Assembly (NCBI GenBank): GCA_020796225.1
Contig: CM036761.1
Span: 33,996,928 to 34,060,927, forward strand
DNA: 64,000 nucleotides
Source of the DNA: Arion vulgaris
Lineage: Eukaryota; Mollusca; Gastropoda; Stylommatophora; Arionidae
Reading direction: 5' to 3'
Position numbers and translations under genes: made by a program. Positions 21,268-34,700 of the stretch are shown here, piece after piece. The notes below the pieces were generated by a model, which saw only the letters and a list, made by a program, of their open reading frames with translations, had not been told where the DNA came from and ran no database searches. Numbering within the stretch: position 1 is the stretch's first letter; the number at the start of each line of letters is the position of its first letter.

Positions 21268-22335
21268 TCAAACTACTTGACTAAATCTTGGCTCAACTCA
21301 TATGACAACAACTTGACTAAATCTTGGCTCAACTCATATGACAACAACTTGACTAAATCTTGGCTCAACTCATATGACAACAACTTGACTAAATCTTGGC
21401 TCAACTCATATGACAACAACTTGACTAAATCTGTAACCTTGACCTTCAAACTTCCAATTCATTGACAACAACTTGACTAAGTCTTGGCTCAACTCATATG
21501 ACAACAACTTGACTAAGTCTTGGCTCAACTCATATGACAACAACTGACTAAGTCTTGGCTCACTCATATGACAACAAGCTAATCTTGGCTCAACTCATAT
21601 GACAACAACTTGTAAATCTTGGCTAACTCATTGCAACAACTTGCTAAGTCTTGCTCACTATGACAACAACTTGACTAAATCTTTCAATTCTGCAACTGAC
21701 ATCTTGCTCAATTCATATGACAACAACTTGACTAAGTCTTGGCTCAACTCATATGACAACAACTTGACTAAATCTTAGCTCAATTCATATGACAACAACT
21801 TGACTAAATCTTGGCTCAATTCATATGACAACAACTTGACTAAGTCTTGGCTCAATTCATATGACAACAACTTGACTAAGTCTTGGCTCAACTCATATGA
21901 TAACAACTTGACTAAGTCTTGGCTCAACTCATATGACAACAACTTGACTAAGTCTTGGCTCAACTCATATGACAACAACTTGACTAAATCTTGGTCAACC
22001 ATAACAAATTCAAAACTTGGCTCAACTCATATGACAACAACTTGACTAAATCTTGGCTCAACTCATATGACAACAACTTGACTAAATCTTGGCTCAATTC
22101 ATATGACAACAACTTGACTAAATCTTGGCTCAACTCATATGACAACAACTTGACTAAATCTTGGCTCAATTCATATGACAACAACTTGACTAAATCTTGG
22201 CTCAATTCATATGACAACAACTTGACTAAATCTTGGCTCAACTCATATGACAACAACTTGACTAAATCTTGGCTCAATTCATATGACAACAACTTGACTA
22301 AGTCTTGGCTCAACTCATATGACAACAACTTCTGC
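21268..22335. repeat. 36-bp minisatellite, about 29 copies
   Basis: Unit contains ttgactaaatcttggctcaa and ctcatatgacaacaac. Open in frame as NLTKSWLNSYDN repeats, but this is a by-product of period 36. A segment at 21545-21720 is riddled with small deletions, unlike the clean copies on both sides. Confidence 0.95.
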
Positions 22336-22435
22336 GCTCTGCAGCAACATAAAGTTGTATTTATGTTAATAAATGCATAAACATTTGAAAAGGAAAAATA
22401 AACATAAATAAATGTGATGATATCTAGCAATTACC

Positions 22436-22515
22436 TCAGTCGCCTTATACGGCATACCTTGTAGGTCGTAGTGTTATTATTCTGTGTGTATCCCTTGAGT
22501 GACCCGGACAACACA
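22436..22515 (-). mobile_element. SINE-A fragment
   Basis: Only the cap end: cagtcgccttatacggcatacc, ccttgtaggtcgtagt, gacaacacacag. It lies about 130 bp upstream of exon A. Confidence 0.65.
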
Positions 22516-22642
22516 CAGACCAGATGTCCCAACGTTGAATGTTTATAACTTATATTTCTGCATCTCAAAACATTTCTTGCAAACGTTTATTTCTATATTC
22601 ATTCAAGACTTGCTAAATATAATTGAAATGTATTTATTTCAG

Positions 22643-22714
22643 AGATCTCAGCATGAACAGTCTGCAAGAGCTACCAGAGAACACGTTTGCCAACATGATC
22701 AACTTAAAGGAGCT
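22643..22714 (+). CDS. LGR4/5/6-like: LGR-like exon A: one LRR
   Basis: A 72-bp exon between a tttatttcag acceptor and a GTAAGT donor, phase 2 at both ends. It encodes LDLSMNSLQELPENTFANMI followed by NLKEL, a canonical 24-residue LRR (LxLxxNxLxxLPxxxFxxxxxL). The opening LDLSMN equals the start of the first full repeat after the LRRNT in LGR5-type receptors. This places the missing first coding exon (signal peptide and LRRNT) upstream. I did not find it in the preceding 22.6 kb. Confidence 0.9.
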
Positions 22715-25700
22715 GTAAGTAATTTTTGTGTTCTGAATATTTACATTTTTAGAATGTTTGTTTGATTCTATGTGCATATATTGAATTAAATTTAATAATT
22801 ATCGGCTTGCTCTGCCTGTCAAAATGTCTGTAGAATTCCCTAGATGGGTCAGACAATGCATTAGTTTATCACATTCAGGCTAGAATACAGAAATTCTAAC
22901 CAAGAAATATGAAAGTGACACAGGTTAGAGGCCTGTGTCGAAATACGCCCCACTGTACCTCGCTATATCGACCGAAGTCTATTGCAGTCTATGAAGTGGG
23001 TACAACATCAGAACTGTACTTTATAGATTACCAACAAACAGTGAGTTTCAAAGAGAAATACTATTCAGTTACAGTCAATATACTGCAAAAGGTCGCACTC
23101 GCAAAAGTGGTCAATAGAAATAACAGAAGTAGTGAAAGACACAATGTACACAAGAGCCCGTTCTAGACATTTATTCATATCCTGACGTTATGAGACAAAA
23201 TAAGATTACAGACAGAAGAAGAAGACTGTTTACTGGTGGGTATGTGACCGAGTTAGTTGCTAAACTTCTATAGTCAAGGACTAGTAGACTTCGGTAGCTA
23301 AACAAACTGGGATTATCTTGCGGCTGTCTCGAATAAGAATAAGGTGATAGCGGAAAGGAACAATACGATCATTTTCTCGTATAATCGGAGGAAGAGAAAT
23401 ACATGAACCAAGATACGCTGATGATACAGTGTTACTGTCAACATCACAAAAATGGATTGAGAAATTATTAGGGGAAGTGCAAGATACAAGCGAAAAGCAA
23501 AATATATATATTAATGTGGCAAAGACAAACAGAATGGCAAAGGATAAAACGAACATGACAAAAGATATTTTTATCAACGGAGAGAAAATAGAAAATGTGA
23601 ACAGTTTCGAATATCTTGGTTCACTACTAACAACAGATGAAAATGGGATAAAGGAAATTAAAAGAAGAACAAACATGGCTTTACAAAAACTTAGCAACTA
23701 AAAACAATATGGAACGGAACTGATAAGAAAACAAAGATCAGAATACTAAGAGAGCGCATATTCCAGTGGCAACGTATGGGTGTGAAGCATAGACATTTAA
23801 TAAGGCAGGGGAAAGACACGTGTGTTTTTTAAGTGTTACAGAAGAGTCCTTCGTATATCTTGGACAGAGAAGAGAACAAATAGATCTATCCAGAAAGAAC
23901 TCAAAATCAAAGAAAACTGACTGATGTTACAAATACGAATATATATATAAATGGAACTGCAGTAAAACTATTTAATTGGCAAAACACGTAATTACAAAGT
24001 ACTGTACACAAACATAAAACTCAACTCCAACTGCCAAAGAGGAAGTCGGCGTAGCTATGAAGCAGAAATCGGGACAAATTCAGGCTCACACACAAATACT
24101 TGGATATAGACTTGCTTCATCTGGTTCTTCTTTTTCTGTGTTCACTAGAGAACATCCACTTATAATCTATTCTTTGTAGTTCAGAAGTTTGACTCATTGA
24201 GCGGAAGTACCTTGTGATGCTAGTTTACCGCGGTAAAGATAGGATATTTACTCGTCCAAGTCCATCAGTCTTACATACGCGGTTAACATACGATATTTAC
24301 TCGTCTAAGTCCATCAGTCTTACATACGCGGTTAACATACGATATTTACTCGTCTAAGCCCATCAGTCTTACATACGCGGTTAACATACGATATTTACTC
24401 GTCCAAGTCCATCAGTCTTACATACGCGGTTAACATACAATATTTACTCGTCCAAGTCCATCAGTCTTACATTTGCATTTTGTTGGGGTTCGTTCTCTCT
24501 ACCCAGTGACAGCCTCCACCCTGATTGATTTTATTTGCTTAATATGATCATTATCATGACATTTCAGTGAATAACCACGTGTGCTCATATATATTTCTTA
24601 CTCAGGAAAATATAATCAGTAGCGTGTGAACTCAATACAACAGTCGAAGGTCACTAATATGTTTTTAAAGGCTAAAAAATAATTGTGTTAAAATGTATCT
24701 CTAACTGTACGCAGACAACATCTTTCCGGTCGATTTTTGGTTTTAAATCGACTTCGAACTGCCAATTGTCTCTTTGCGTGCTCAAAGTAAACATTTTATC
24801 GTATGTCTCCGATAGGACTAGAAATTCGACCTCATCTACATTGAGCTCAGGTATATCTTAAAAAGAATCCGATCTCCCCACTTGTGAACGAACTGGACAC
24901 TTTTAAAGTGTTCTTTCGGGAAACAAAGATAATCTGTGGTGCAGATATCTTTCGATTTTCTCTGCATTTCGTCACACACCTTTTAGATGAGTCTCTTTTC
25001 CTCTTGGTTTGCTCAATTATTATTTATCTTGTAGTTAATTTGTTTATTGTTGTTAGATTTGTGTAGATAACGTTTTTATATCTGATAGAGTAGCCAGCCC
25101 CAAGCCGAAGCTTATCTAAGCAACCTCTTACGATATACCTTCCTGGTCATATGGTCACTATTCTTTGCTTTACTATCTGACCCCGCAACAGACGGACATG
25201 CACCTCTTTATCGTCTCCTCTTACAGCAGACATGGTACACTGCAGTTTTACTATTCTTTGCTTCCCTTTAGAGCATAGATTCCCAAACTTTTTCGGCTCA
25301 CCGCCCACATTGCACAACATAAACTTTATAACGCCCCCTCTCCACATTATAACAGTTCGCCAACCCCCTACCTCCTCCCATATATATACATGCTTTATTT
25401 TCTCTTTGACATAGGAAATTGATGAAAAAATGGAGCGTATAAGACGGCATAAGATGAATTAAAATGCAGAATTCAAATTTTAAAGGACTATTCAATCGTA
25501 AAATCACGAAAATAATTTATTTTAAAATATATATTAATAATTTCTTATTTAAGGAGTCACCGACCTCTAATCGCCTGAACACCCCTAAATTATTCTGAAC
25601 CACGATGCCTATACCCCCTAGTACGCTTCAGCACCCGCTGGAGTGGTAGCGCCCACTTTGGAAAACGTTGCTTTAGAGTCACGGTAACACACTAAGACGT

Positions 25701-28700
25701 ATTATTACTAGAACTCCCAAACAGAGCAAGCAAACGTATCGTGCATTTAGTATAGACATGACTCTGCTTTGACATATGAAGAATTCGAAGAACATTAAAA
25801 ACAAAAATTGAAATATTACCAAACGTTTATACTGAATTCAAGAGGTGGAACAGATAGAGATGTTAAAATAAGAATACAGAAGGCAAGGGAGCTTTCATTG
25901 CACTGGGAAACATTTGGAAGCCCAAAGAAATCAAATCTAGAACAAAAATTCGGATATTTAACTCTAATGTTAAAGCAGTTCTACTGTATGGGTCAGAAAC
26001 ATGGAGAACAACTAAAACAATAGCGCATAAATTGCAAACATTCATCAACTGGTGTCTGCGCAGAATAGAGGAATAAGATGGTATGATAGGGTCACAAATG
26101 AGGAACTTATGGAGAAAACAAAACAGATTCCAGTGAACGAACAGGTTAAAAAAAGACGCTGCGATGGATAGGACACACTTTGCGAAAACCGGAGGAATAT
26201 AACAAGAAGGATCCTTTCCTGGAACCCGCAGGGACAGCGAAAGAAAAGGAGGCCGAGAAATACATGGAGACGAGATTTGGAGGCGGAGATCAACAATATA
26301 ATGAAGAGCTGGGGAGCTGCAGGAGATAGCTAGAGATAGGAAGACTTGGCATGAGTTGGTTGAGGGCCTATGCCCCAACCGGGGAAAAAAGGCAAAGAGA
26401 GAGAGAGATACTGAATTCTTTTAATGGTATATTTTTGTTACCAACAAAAATGCCAAAATCTGGAATGAAACCCTAGATATTATTTGACATGTCAGATGTC
26501 ATCATATTTTCTTTACTTCCCCAAACATTTAACAGGAATCCCTTGCATACAACAATATATATCTGTCAGTCCGTGATCTTTAAAACAGCTCAAGAACTGA
26601 CTTCAGATATCATAAAAAACAATCAACGTATTGATAAATTGCGACGAAAGTAAATAATTACATCTATTGACATAGCAAGAGTTTTATATATATATATCAG
26701 TGGCGGCTCGTGATACTTTTTGTTGGTGGGGCCAGACTCAAATTTTCGGAAAAAATCATGGTTTTGGGTTAGGTTATATTTTAATTTATTAACTAATAAA
26801 TACACTTTACACATTATTTTTGGTGGGGCCTGGCCGCACTGGCCCTTAATGACGAGCCGCCACTGATATATATATATATATATATATACATACATATATA
26901 TATACATATATATATATGCTTTTCGTCTTTACAGACGGTAAATTGGCAAGTGCTTGACGTTTTACTGTGAGAACTTCTGAGCCTGCCTCTCCTGTCTTTC
27001 AGTTCATCCCTAAGTCTCTCATGACTGTTACTTCCGTGTTGTGCCCGAGTCTAAAGTAAGGATGAAGTGTCCTCTCCATTTTTGCCTAGCCTGGGCAGCT
27101 GATATGGGAATGTGCCTTGCCATTTTGCACAAACCCCTCTCTACCCGACTGTTTCATCAAACGGAAAGACAAAAGTCTATACGTTTGGAATCAACTGGGT
27201 TTGCAGGGGATGACAGAAGACGAATACACATAATCATCAAATGTCTTAGGCCCCCACTCCAGATTTGTGGTCAAGATTTACTCCTGTAGACTTCTGCATA
27301 ACCGTGCTGACCCACAAGGCAGTGGTGATTTTCTATCAGGGTTTACTCCCTAGCTTTAGCTCTTAGCTCCCATGAGCCCCCTTCCACAAGACAGTGGTTT
27401 AACAGTTGCGGATGGTACCGTATATAGTCATGCGGTATCAGATGAAACATCTGATCTGATCTCAGATATATATGTGTATACATGTCTATACCGTTTGGAA
27501 TCAAAGATGTCGGATGTAATGTTGACTGTCGTTGATTAACAAAAAAAGTATCTAGCCCAAATTTGAAAATAAATCAAATAGAATAAAAAACGGGAGTTTT
27601 TTACTACTTTATTTATTCCAATGTGGAGAACGATAGAAAAGTTGTTTTTTATTTGGTCGTTCACTCGCTATAAATTCTAACTTAGTAATGGCGACTAATA
27701 GAGTCAAAGTCGCCCGCTATAAATTCCGACTTAGTAATGGCGACTAATAGAGTCAAAGTCGCCCGCTATAAATTCCGACTTAGTAATGGCGACTAATAGA
27801 GTCAAAGTCGCCCATGTGGTGCCGGGGCCCGCAAAGGAAGCAAAGAATAGTAACACTGCGACCTACAAGGCATGTCGAAAGAGGCGATTGAGGTAGGGGC
27901 ATAGGGAAGCTACCCTAGTAAATAAAAAGCATCGCATAATTCGGAAGTTCTGGTCTACTTGTAGGCGCATAACAGGCATAACTTAAATCGCTCTTAGGCT
28001 CAGATCACATACAAATCACACAGATGGGTTAACAGTGATCAATATGGAGCGTTTGAGGAGGAATAAAAAGAAGAAAAAGAGGCGAAGTAGTGTAGTTGTT
28101 AGTGAACTCTCTCCTTAGGCATGTCGTCCAGGTTCAATTCCACAGTCGGCGTGGAATATTTTTCCGACTGTAACGGCTCTCATGTCAACCCAGCCTCAAT
28201 TAGGTACCAGGAAAGGCACTGGAAAATAAAGGCGGCATGTGTGATGTTGACTACATCCCCCATCGTGTGCCGACGGTCAATGAAAAATATGAGCTTAACA
28301 CCGTATTTCACAATATACTTGATTGTACAATACAATCAAAGAGTTTCCTATATCTTGTGTTGTTTCTTGATTAAATACCGTTTTGTTATACGCTATTTTT
28401 GGTGGGTGTTTTGCAAACTTATCTATACATGTCGCCCATAACTTTCAAAATATCTGTTCATTTTATTGGTTTAAGTCAGGTCTGGGACACCTCGGTCCCA
28501 TGAGCAAAACTCAGCGCGCAAAGTATATTTATCTGCTCCATCGAAATAACTTAAAGTTAAACTCATTCACATCCATGAGATACTTTATCGGGGTTTTTTT
28601 TCCATATATTCTAAAAGAATAAAAGATAATTACATCTGCACCAAATTTATTAACAAAAGTTCGGAAATACTTGTAGTTCTTAATTTTTAAAATAACAAAA

Positions 28701-31700
28701 CTACATAGTATCTCACAGGTTCGTTCTATGCATGCTACATAAAAAGTGAATGGCATATCCTTTACAGGAATTTGCGAATCAACCCTAGCTTTTTAACGCT
28801 GTTTGTGATTTATTTTTGTAGACATTATTACGTTCAGTAGTTTGCCATTGCTTTCTGAACGGGTGGTGTCATCGTCCTTTGTAAAAATTCACGCGAAACA
28901 ATTTGCAGCCAAATTGTCCGCACCGTGATTCGAACTCAGAACGTCGGGAGATAATAGACCGAGTCACTATCCCCTAAGCCACAGACACCACCGCATGCTA
29001 CATACATACCAAAATATTACTACATTCCATTGTTTTAAATATTCGATGACATTGCAAATACTCGTCAATTCTGTGTTGAACTTTGAATTAATTAAAGCCG
29101 TTTGCGTTGGTAGAGATCAATAGACACTACATAGCTGCTAACGCTCGAGATGACCTTTTGATCTTTTCATTTAATCTCATTGAACAGTCGTCACCAGCTT
29201 TGTGACATCATTGTGTGACGACATCTTGGTCTTTTGAGATAATTACATTTCTATTTGTTGTTGGTGTGGACAGTTCAATTATCATCACAAATGGAACGTG
29301 TTGACGTGAAAAGGAACATTAGCCTTAAAATGAAACCAGAGACGATTCTTATGCAGAATTTTGCCCAATGTATTTTACAGCCTACAAGTCTAGGTTTTTC
29401 TTGTTTAATCATTTATTGTTGCTAGTTTGTGTAATACTGTAATTCACATGTGTTGTCTGCATCACCCTTTTACTCAGTATTATCGTAGCCTTCCCCCACG
29501 GGTTTCTTCAGATCTGATCTGATTACGTCTGATCACCATGGATCTGTAGGTTTCTGCTCATCGCTTTACAGTCTACAAGTACCTTCAACTTTGAAATTTG
29601 ACGCGTAAAGGAATGATACTTGTTGAAAACACATACGTTTGTGAATCGATTTTTTCAAATGAAAGTTTCTAATCAAGAAAACATGAATACAGATAACAGA
29701 TATTCATATGGAGAACTATTTATAACCGAAGTTGGAAAACCTTTTTTGTGCCAGGGTGCCGGATCTGAAACATTTAAGGATGCAGAGAGCCAGATACTCT
29801 CACATTGAAAACTTAAAAATTACTTAATGATCGATACACCTCGGAGGCATGGCAAAAATTGTTGGGTGGGCTTACTAAGACCCGCGAACCTTAGGTTTCC
29901 CATTACTGGTTTCAACTATCAATATCTCATATTTCTCTCTTTTCATTTTCTCCCTGTGTCTTTTAGCCCCGGTCTGGGCATAGGCCCTCAACCAACTAGT
30001 AGGATTTCATGTTTGGTTGGTTTTTTTTTGCTAAAGCTTTCTACCTGAAGAGGTAGTCAGTCCCATGTCGAACCCTACCTGAGAAGCCACTTATGACATG
30101 CCTTGTAGGTCGCAACGTCTCTAGTCTTTGCTTCCCTTATAGGCCCCGAAACACACGGGCATATATCTGAGATGCAATTGCGCAGGAAACATCATTAAGT
30201 GAACAGGTATAGTTCGTTCCAAAATTCGTGAACATCTTTACCGACCGATATAAAATATCCACATGACAGAAATTATTGGTTTTTACATGTTTCTATAGAT
30301 AGCAGTGGCGACCTTCGTAAAGCATTTGTTCCCACCCAACCTTTAGTGTTGTAAGATTTTACTTATTTGTTATTAGTAAAATAACAGCGATGTTGATTTG
30401 GTACACATGTACAAGTTTAACAGTACGGTAGTCAAGTTGTTCTATAATTTCGGAATTACGTGCTAAACATGCAATTCAGCACCAGGGAAAATCGGGAATA
30501 TCGTGGAATTAATAATTTCACAATGTATCCAAACGATTGTTATTAGCGTATGCACACACGACTTATTTTCATTGATAAATGTGGAAGATATCATTTGTTC
30601 ACTATGTCACATTTCTTTTTATAATATGTAATAGGGATACGCCTTTGGAAAAATTCGCCACCATTTTGTGTATTACTGTAAATTCTAAACTTTGATTCTC
30701 ATTTTATTGTGCTTATGCAAAATTATATAACAAAAAACCGCTTTTGTATCAACCAAGCTACCTACCAAATTAGTTAAACATGAATTTGTAAGGTCGTGAG
30801 ATATATAAGGCTGCTTGCAAATAATTACTGTTATCAATCCGGTAGATTTCGTACAAATTCAACCGTAGTGTGTTCACGAATTTTGGAACGAACTAGAGTA
30901 AGAAGTCTGACAGAGCGTAACGTCAGGGCAAATAATACAACTTGTTGGAGCGCCATTGCAGTCAATCTTCGGTGCGAATACGATTGTTGATTGATACAAA
31001 AATTACTATACAGCTAATATATCAATCTATATTCTCTTCTTGTCTCTTTTGACACATATTGCTTCCACAAAAGATTTTCATTGTTGTCTTTCTATTAATT
31101 GTTAAGCCACAAATTTTCTGCTCTTTTTTCACAGACCTTCTCCGTGTTTTCTTTGAACATCCTGACCTACTTTTCCCATCCGATGTCCATCAGAGAGTTG
31201 TCATATCCAAAGTTCCTACTGGCGTACGACATACATGACAAATCCACCTCTATCTTCGTCTTTTAATGATGATCTCCAATGATGTACAGTTTGTTCGTTT
31301 TGAAAGCTCTTCATTTGTTTTGCTATCTTATTTGTTTGACCAGAAACTTTGCAGAATTCTTCTTAAACATATATATTCAATTGAGCAAAGCGCAGTCACA
31401 AAAATAACTACATGTGAAATGTGTTGCCTGCGAAAAGTTACCAACAACACAAGAAAAGACAGAATTACTAACATCAGCATAAGAAAGAAAGTTGGCACAA
31501 AACCGTGCTTGAATTACATAGAGAAACAAAGAATGAAGTGGTTTGGCCACTTAATAAGAATGCATCCAAACTCCACAGTATACAGAGTCTTCTACAACAG
31601 AACATCGGAAAGAAGGCAAGAGGAAGACCACGGAAAAGATGGTTAGATGGCGTGCAGAATCCTGTGAAAGAGCAAAGATAACAATCACACAAGCCACCAG

Positions 31701-34700
31701 AACAGCGCAAGACAAAAACAGAAAACCACGACACTGGGCAACAACCCGGTAGCAGTGTGACGACAATAGAAGAAGATTCTAATACCTCCCTCTTGTGCAT
31801 GCTGTTGTGGTTATTTTCTAGTACACTCTACCATATAATAACACTACTATGAAACTTGGGTACGGTGAGCAAATGGACTTCTGGATGGCTGCTGCAGTGG
31901 AGGACAGAGCACGAATGGGAATGCCCAATGTGCCATGACATCGATCGCATAACATAACATAACTCCTATGAAACTGCTTCTGAATATTTTACATGTATTA
32001 CTATACAAAAACCCGTTCTAGAGATATCGTCTTATCTTAGAGCTGTCAGGCAAAACAGAGAAAAAGAAGAAGAAAAAGAATATGTCAAAAATTACTATAC
32101 AGTTGCTACTATACAGAACATCTATACAGAAACTACTATACAAGGTCAACTATACATAATTACTATGCAGGGTCAACTATACATAAATTAAGTTAAATTG
32201 CATATCCTTTACAGGACTTTGCGAATCAACCCCAGCTTTTAACGTTGTTTGTGATTTTTCTAGGCACTATTACGTTCAGTAGTTTGCCATTGCTTTCTGA
32301 ACGGCTGGTGCCATCGTCCTTTTGTCCAAATCCACGCGAAACAATTTGCAACCGAACTGTCCGCAGTGTGATTCGAACTCAGAACCTCGGGGTTAATAGA
32401 CCGAGTCACTATCCCCTAGGCCACAGACGCCACCATACATAAATTACTGTACCATAATCTCTTCTATTTTTTTGCAGACTTTGCGTTGGTAACAATCTAA
32501 CAGAACTTCCAAACCAGTTATTCAAACACAACAAGTTTCTCCAGCTTCTGTATGTATTTATCATTCATCATTGTTTACTTATTGTCAGCATTTTAACATT
32601 TATTTATTGTTACATTTCGTGTTTTAATCAGTTATTTTCAATTCATCTAACTGTAACTATTATTATTTGTATTATTATTAGCAATAGGCCGTCCAACACA
32701 AAAAGTGGACTTCCGAGACAACATAGGCGACGGGCAACAATATGTATAAAGCGCACATAAACAACCCGTTCTAGAAGGATATAATTCTTGGATTCTCCAA
32801 AAGGAGTTAATTCTTATTTTTCATGTTTGTTGGCCTACACGCTCTGATATAACCACTAAAAGGTTCGCCTTAGGTTGAAAGGGGCGTGCCTCGGCTTAAA
32901 GAGGCTTTAATCCCTACTAAACAAACAAACGTTCTAGAAACTGCTTCTTATCCTGACGCTTGAGACAAAACAGGATTAGAGACAAAAGAAAGAATAAGAT
33001 TATTATAATGATTATTTGGAGGGATGTGGTTGTATACAAATAAGTTTAATGAAATAATATTGATATATAAAATGATATGATTCTCTATGGAAGATTGTTC
33101 TGGACGGCCTGATGCCGGGCAGATGAGAGAGAGAGAGGAAGAACAAGAAGAAGATGAATGTAAGAAGTCATATAGAGAGATTTGAGTATAACTGCGGCAG
33201 AAGCCAGACACATCTCGTGAAAGGGGGAGGAGAAGGAAGACATTTAGAACTGCTGTCGTGACATCGAAGTGTTGACAGGGACAAGCTTTATGATGATGGT
33301 GATAGTGGTGATGATGATGATGGTGATGGTAATGATGGTGATGGTAACGATGATGTTGGTGGTGGTGATTATGATGATAATGATGGTGAAGATGATAATG
33401 ATGGTGATGGAAATGATAGTGATTATGATGGTAATGACGATAATGGTAATGATGATGGTGACTATGATGATAATGATGATGAAGATAATTATGGTAATAG
33501 AAATAATGGTGATAATGATGCTAATGATGATGATGAAAATAATGTTGTTGGTAATGATGGTAGTGATAATGATAATGGTGTTGGTGATGACTACGATGGT
33601 GTTGGTTGAAAGGGGGAGGAATCCTATAATATGAGGTCAAGGAATTTAATATATTTCATCACCATCATCAACCAGCGTGTCCTGAGCTATTGTGAATGTT
33701 TGTTACATATGGTACTTTACAGAAACTTTCAAGGCAACTTCTTTACTAAAGTTCCACCCCATACGTTCCAGAACATTCGACATCTTCTTGAACTGTAAGT
33801 AATGTTAAATACTCAGTTACTTCATTGAATTATTACAGAAAACATGTGTAGTTTAATTTTGGCGGGATGGCACAATAACAAATGGACAAAACTCTCGACA
33901 ATATTGCTAAATATTTAGCGCTTTGCCGGTGTAAAAATTCAAGACATTAGCTTTACCGATATATAAATTCAAGACATTAGCTTTACCGATATATAAATTC
34001 AAGACATTAGCTTTACCGATATATAAATTCAAGACATTAGCTTTACCGATATATAAATTCAAGACATTAGCTTTACCGATATATAAATTCAAGACATTAG
34101 CTTTGCCGGTGTAAAATTTCAAGACATTAGCTTTGCAGGTATATAAATTCAAGACATTAGCTTTGCCGTATATAAATTCAAGACATTACATTTTTTCAAT
34201 TTTTGAACTTTTTTTTTAACAGGGTAAATTTATTAGAAAGGTTAAAATATTTAAATTTCTAGCAAATATTTTCATTACGTTTTAAATTACAACTGGAACC
34301 CTCGTTGGTCTATGGAGTTAGTGCACTGTCGTTGAGGTTTTCCTTTGCAAAGAAAAAATCGAAGCACACATGGTTAATCACCGAAGTGCAATAATAATGG
34401 TTCTATCAATCAATCAATCACATTCAGGACAATTAAAAGAACCATTGGCAGTTCAAAAATCGAGACGAGCAGGATGGAAAGCCGCTACCCGGGCATCATT
34501 TATCACAAAGATCAATTTTTTTAAGTCTAAAGACTATAACCAGTTCGGCTCATTAGTTGTCAATGTATAGACTAAACACTATAGCCGGTTCGGCTCATTA
34601 GTTGTCAATGTATAGACTAAAGACTATAACCGGTTCGGCTCATTAGTTGCCAGTGTATAGACTAATGACTATAACCGGTTCGGCTCACTAGTTGCCAGTG

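Noticed and set aside
21991..22380. ORF with NLTKSWLNSYDN repeats, possible repeat protein
   Set aside because: 36-bp minisatellite. The neighbouring copies are broken by indels and the reverse strand is open as well.
33269..33634. 121-codon Met/Val-rich ORF
   Set aside because: Translation of an ATG/GATGGT microsatellite.
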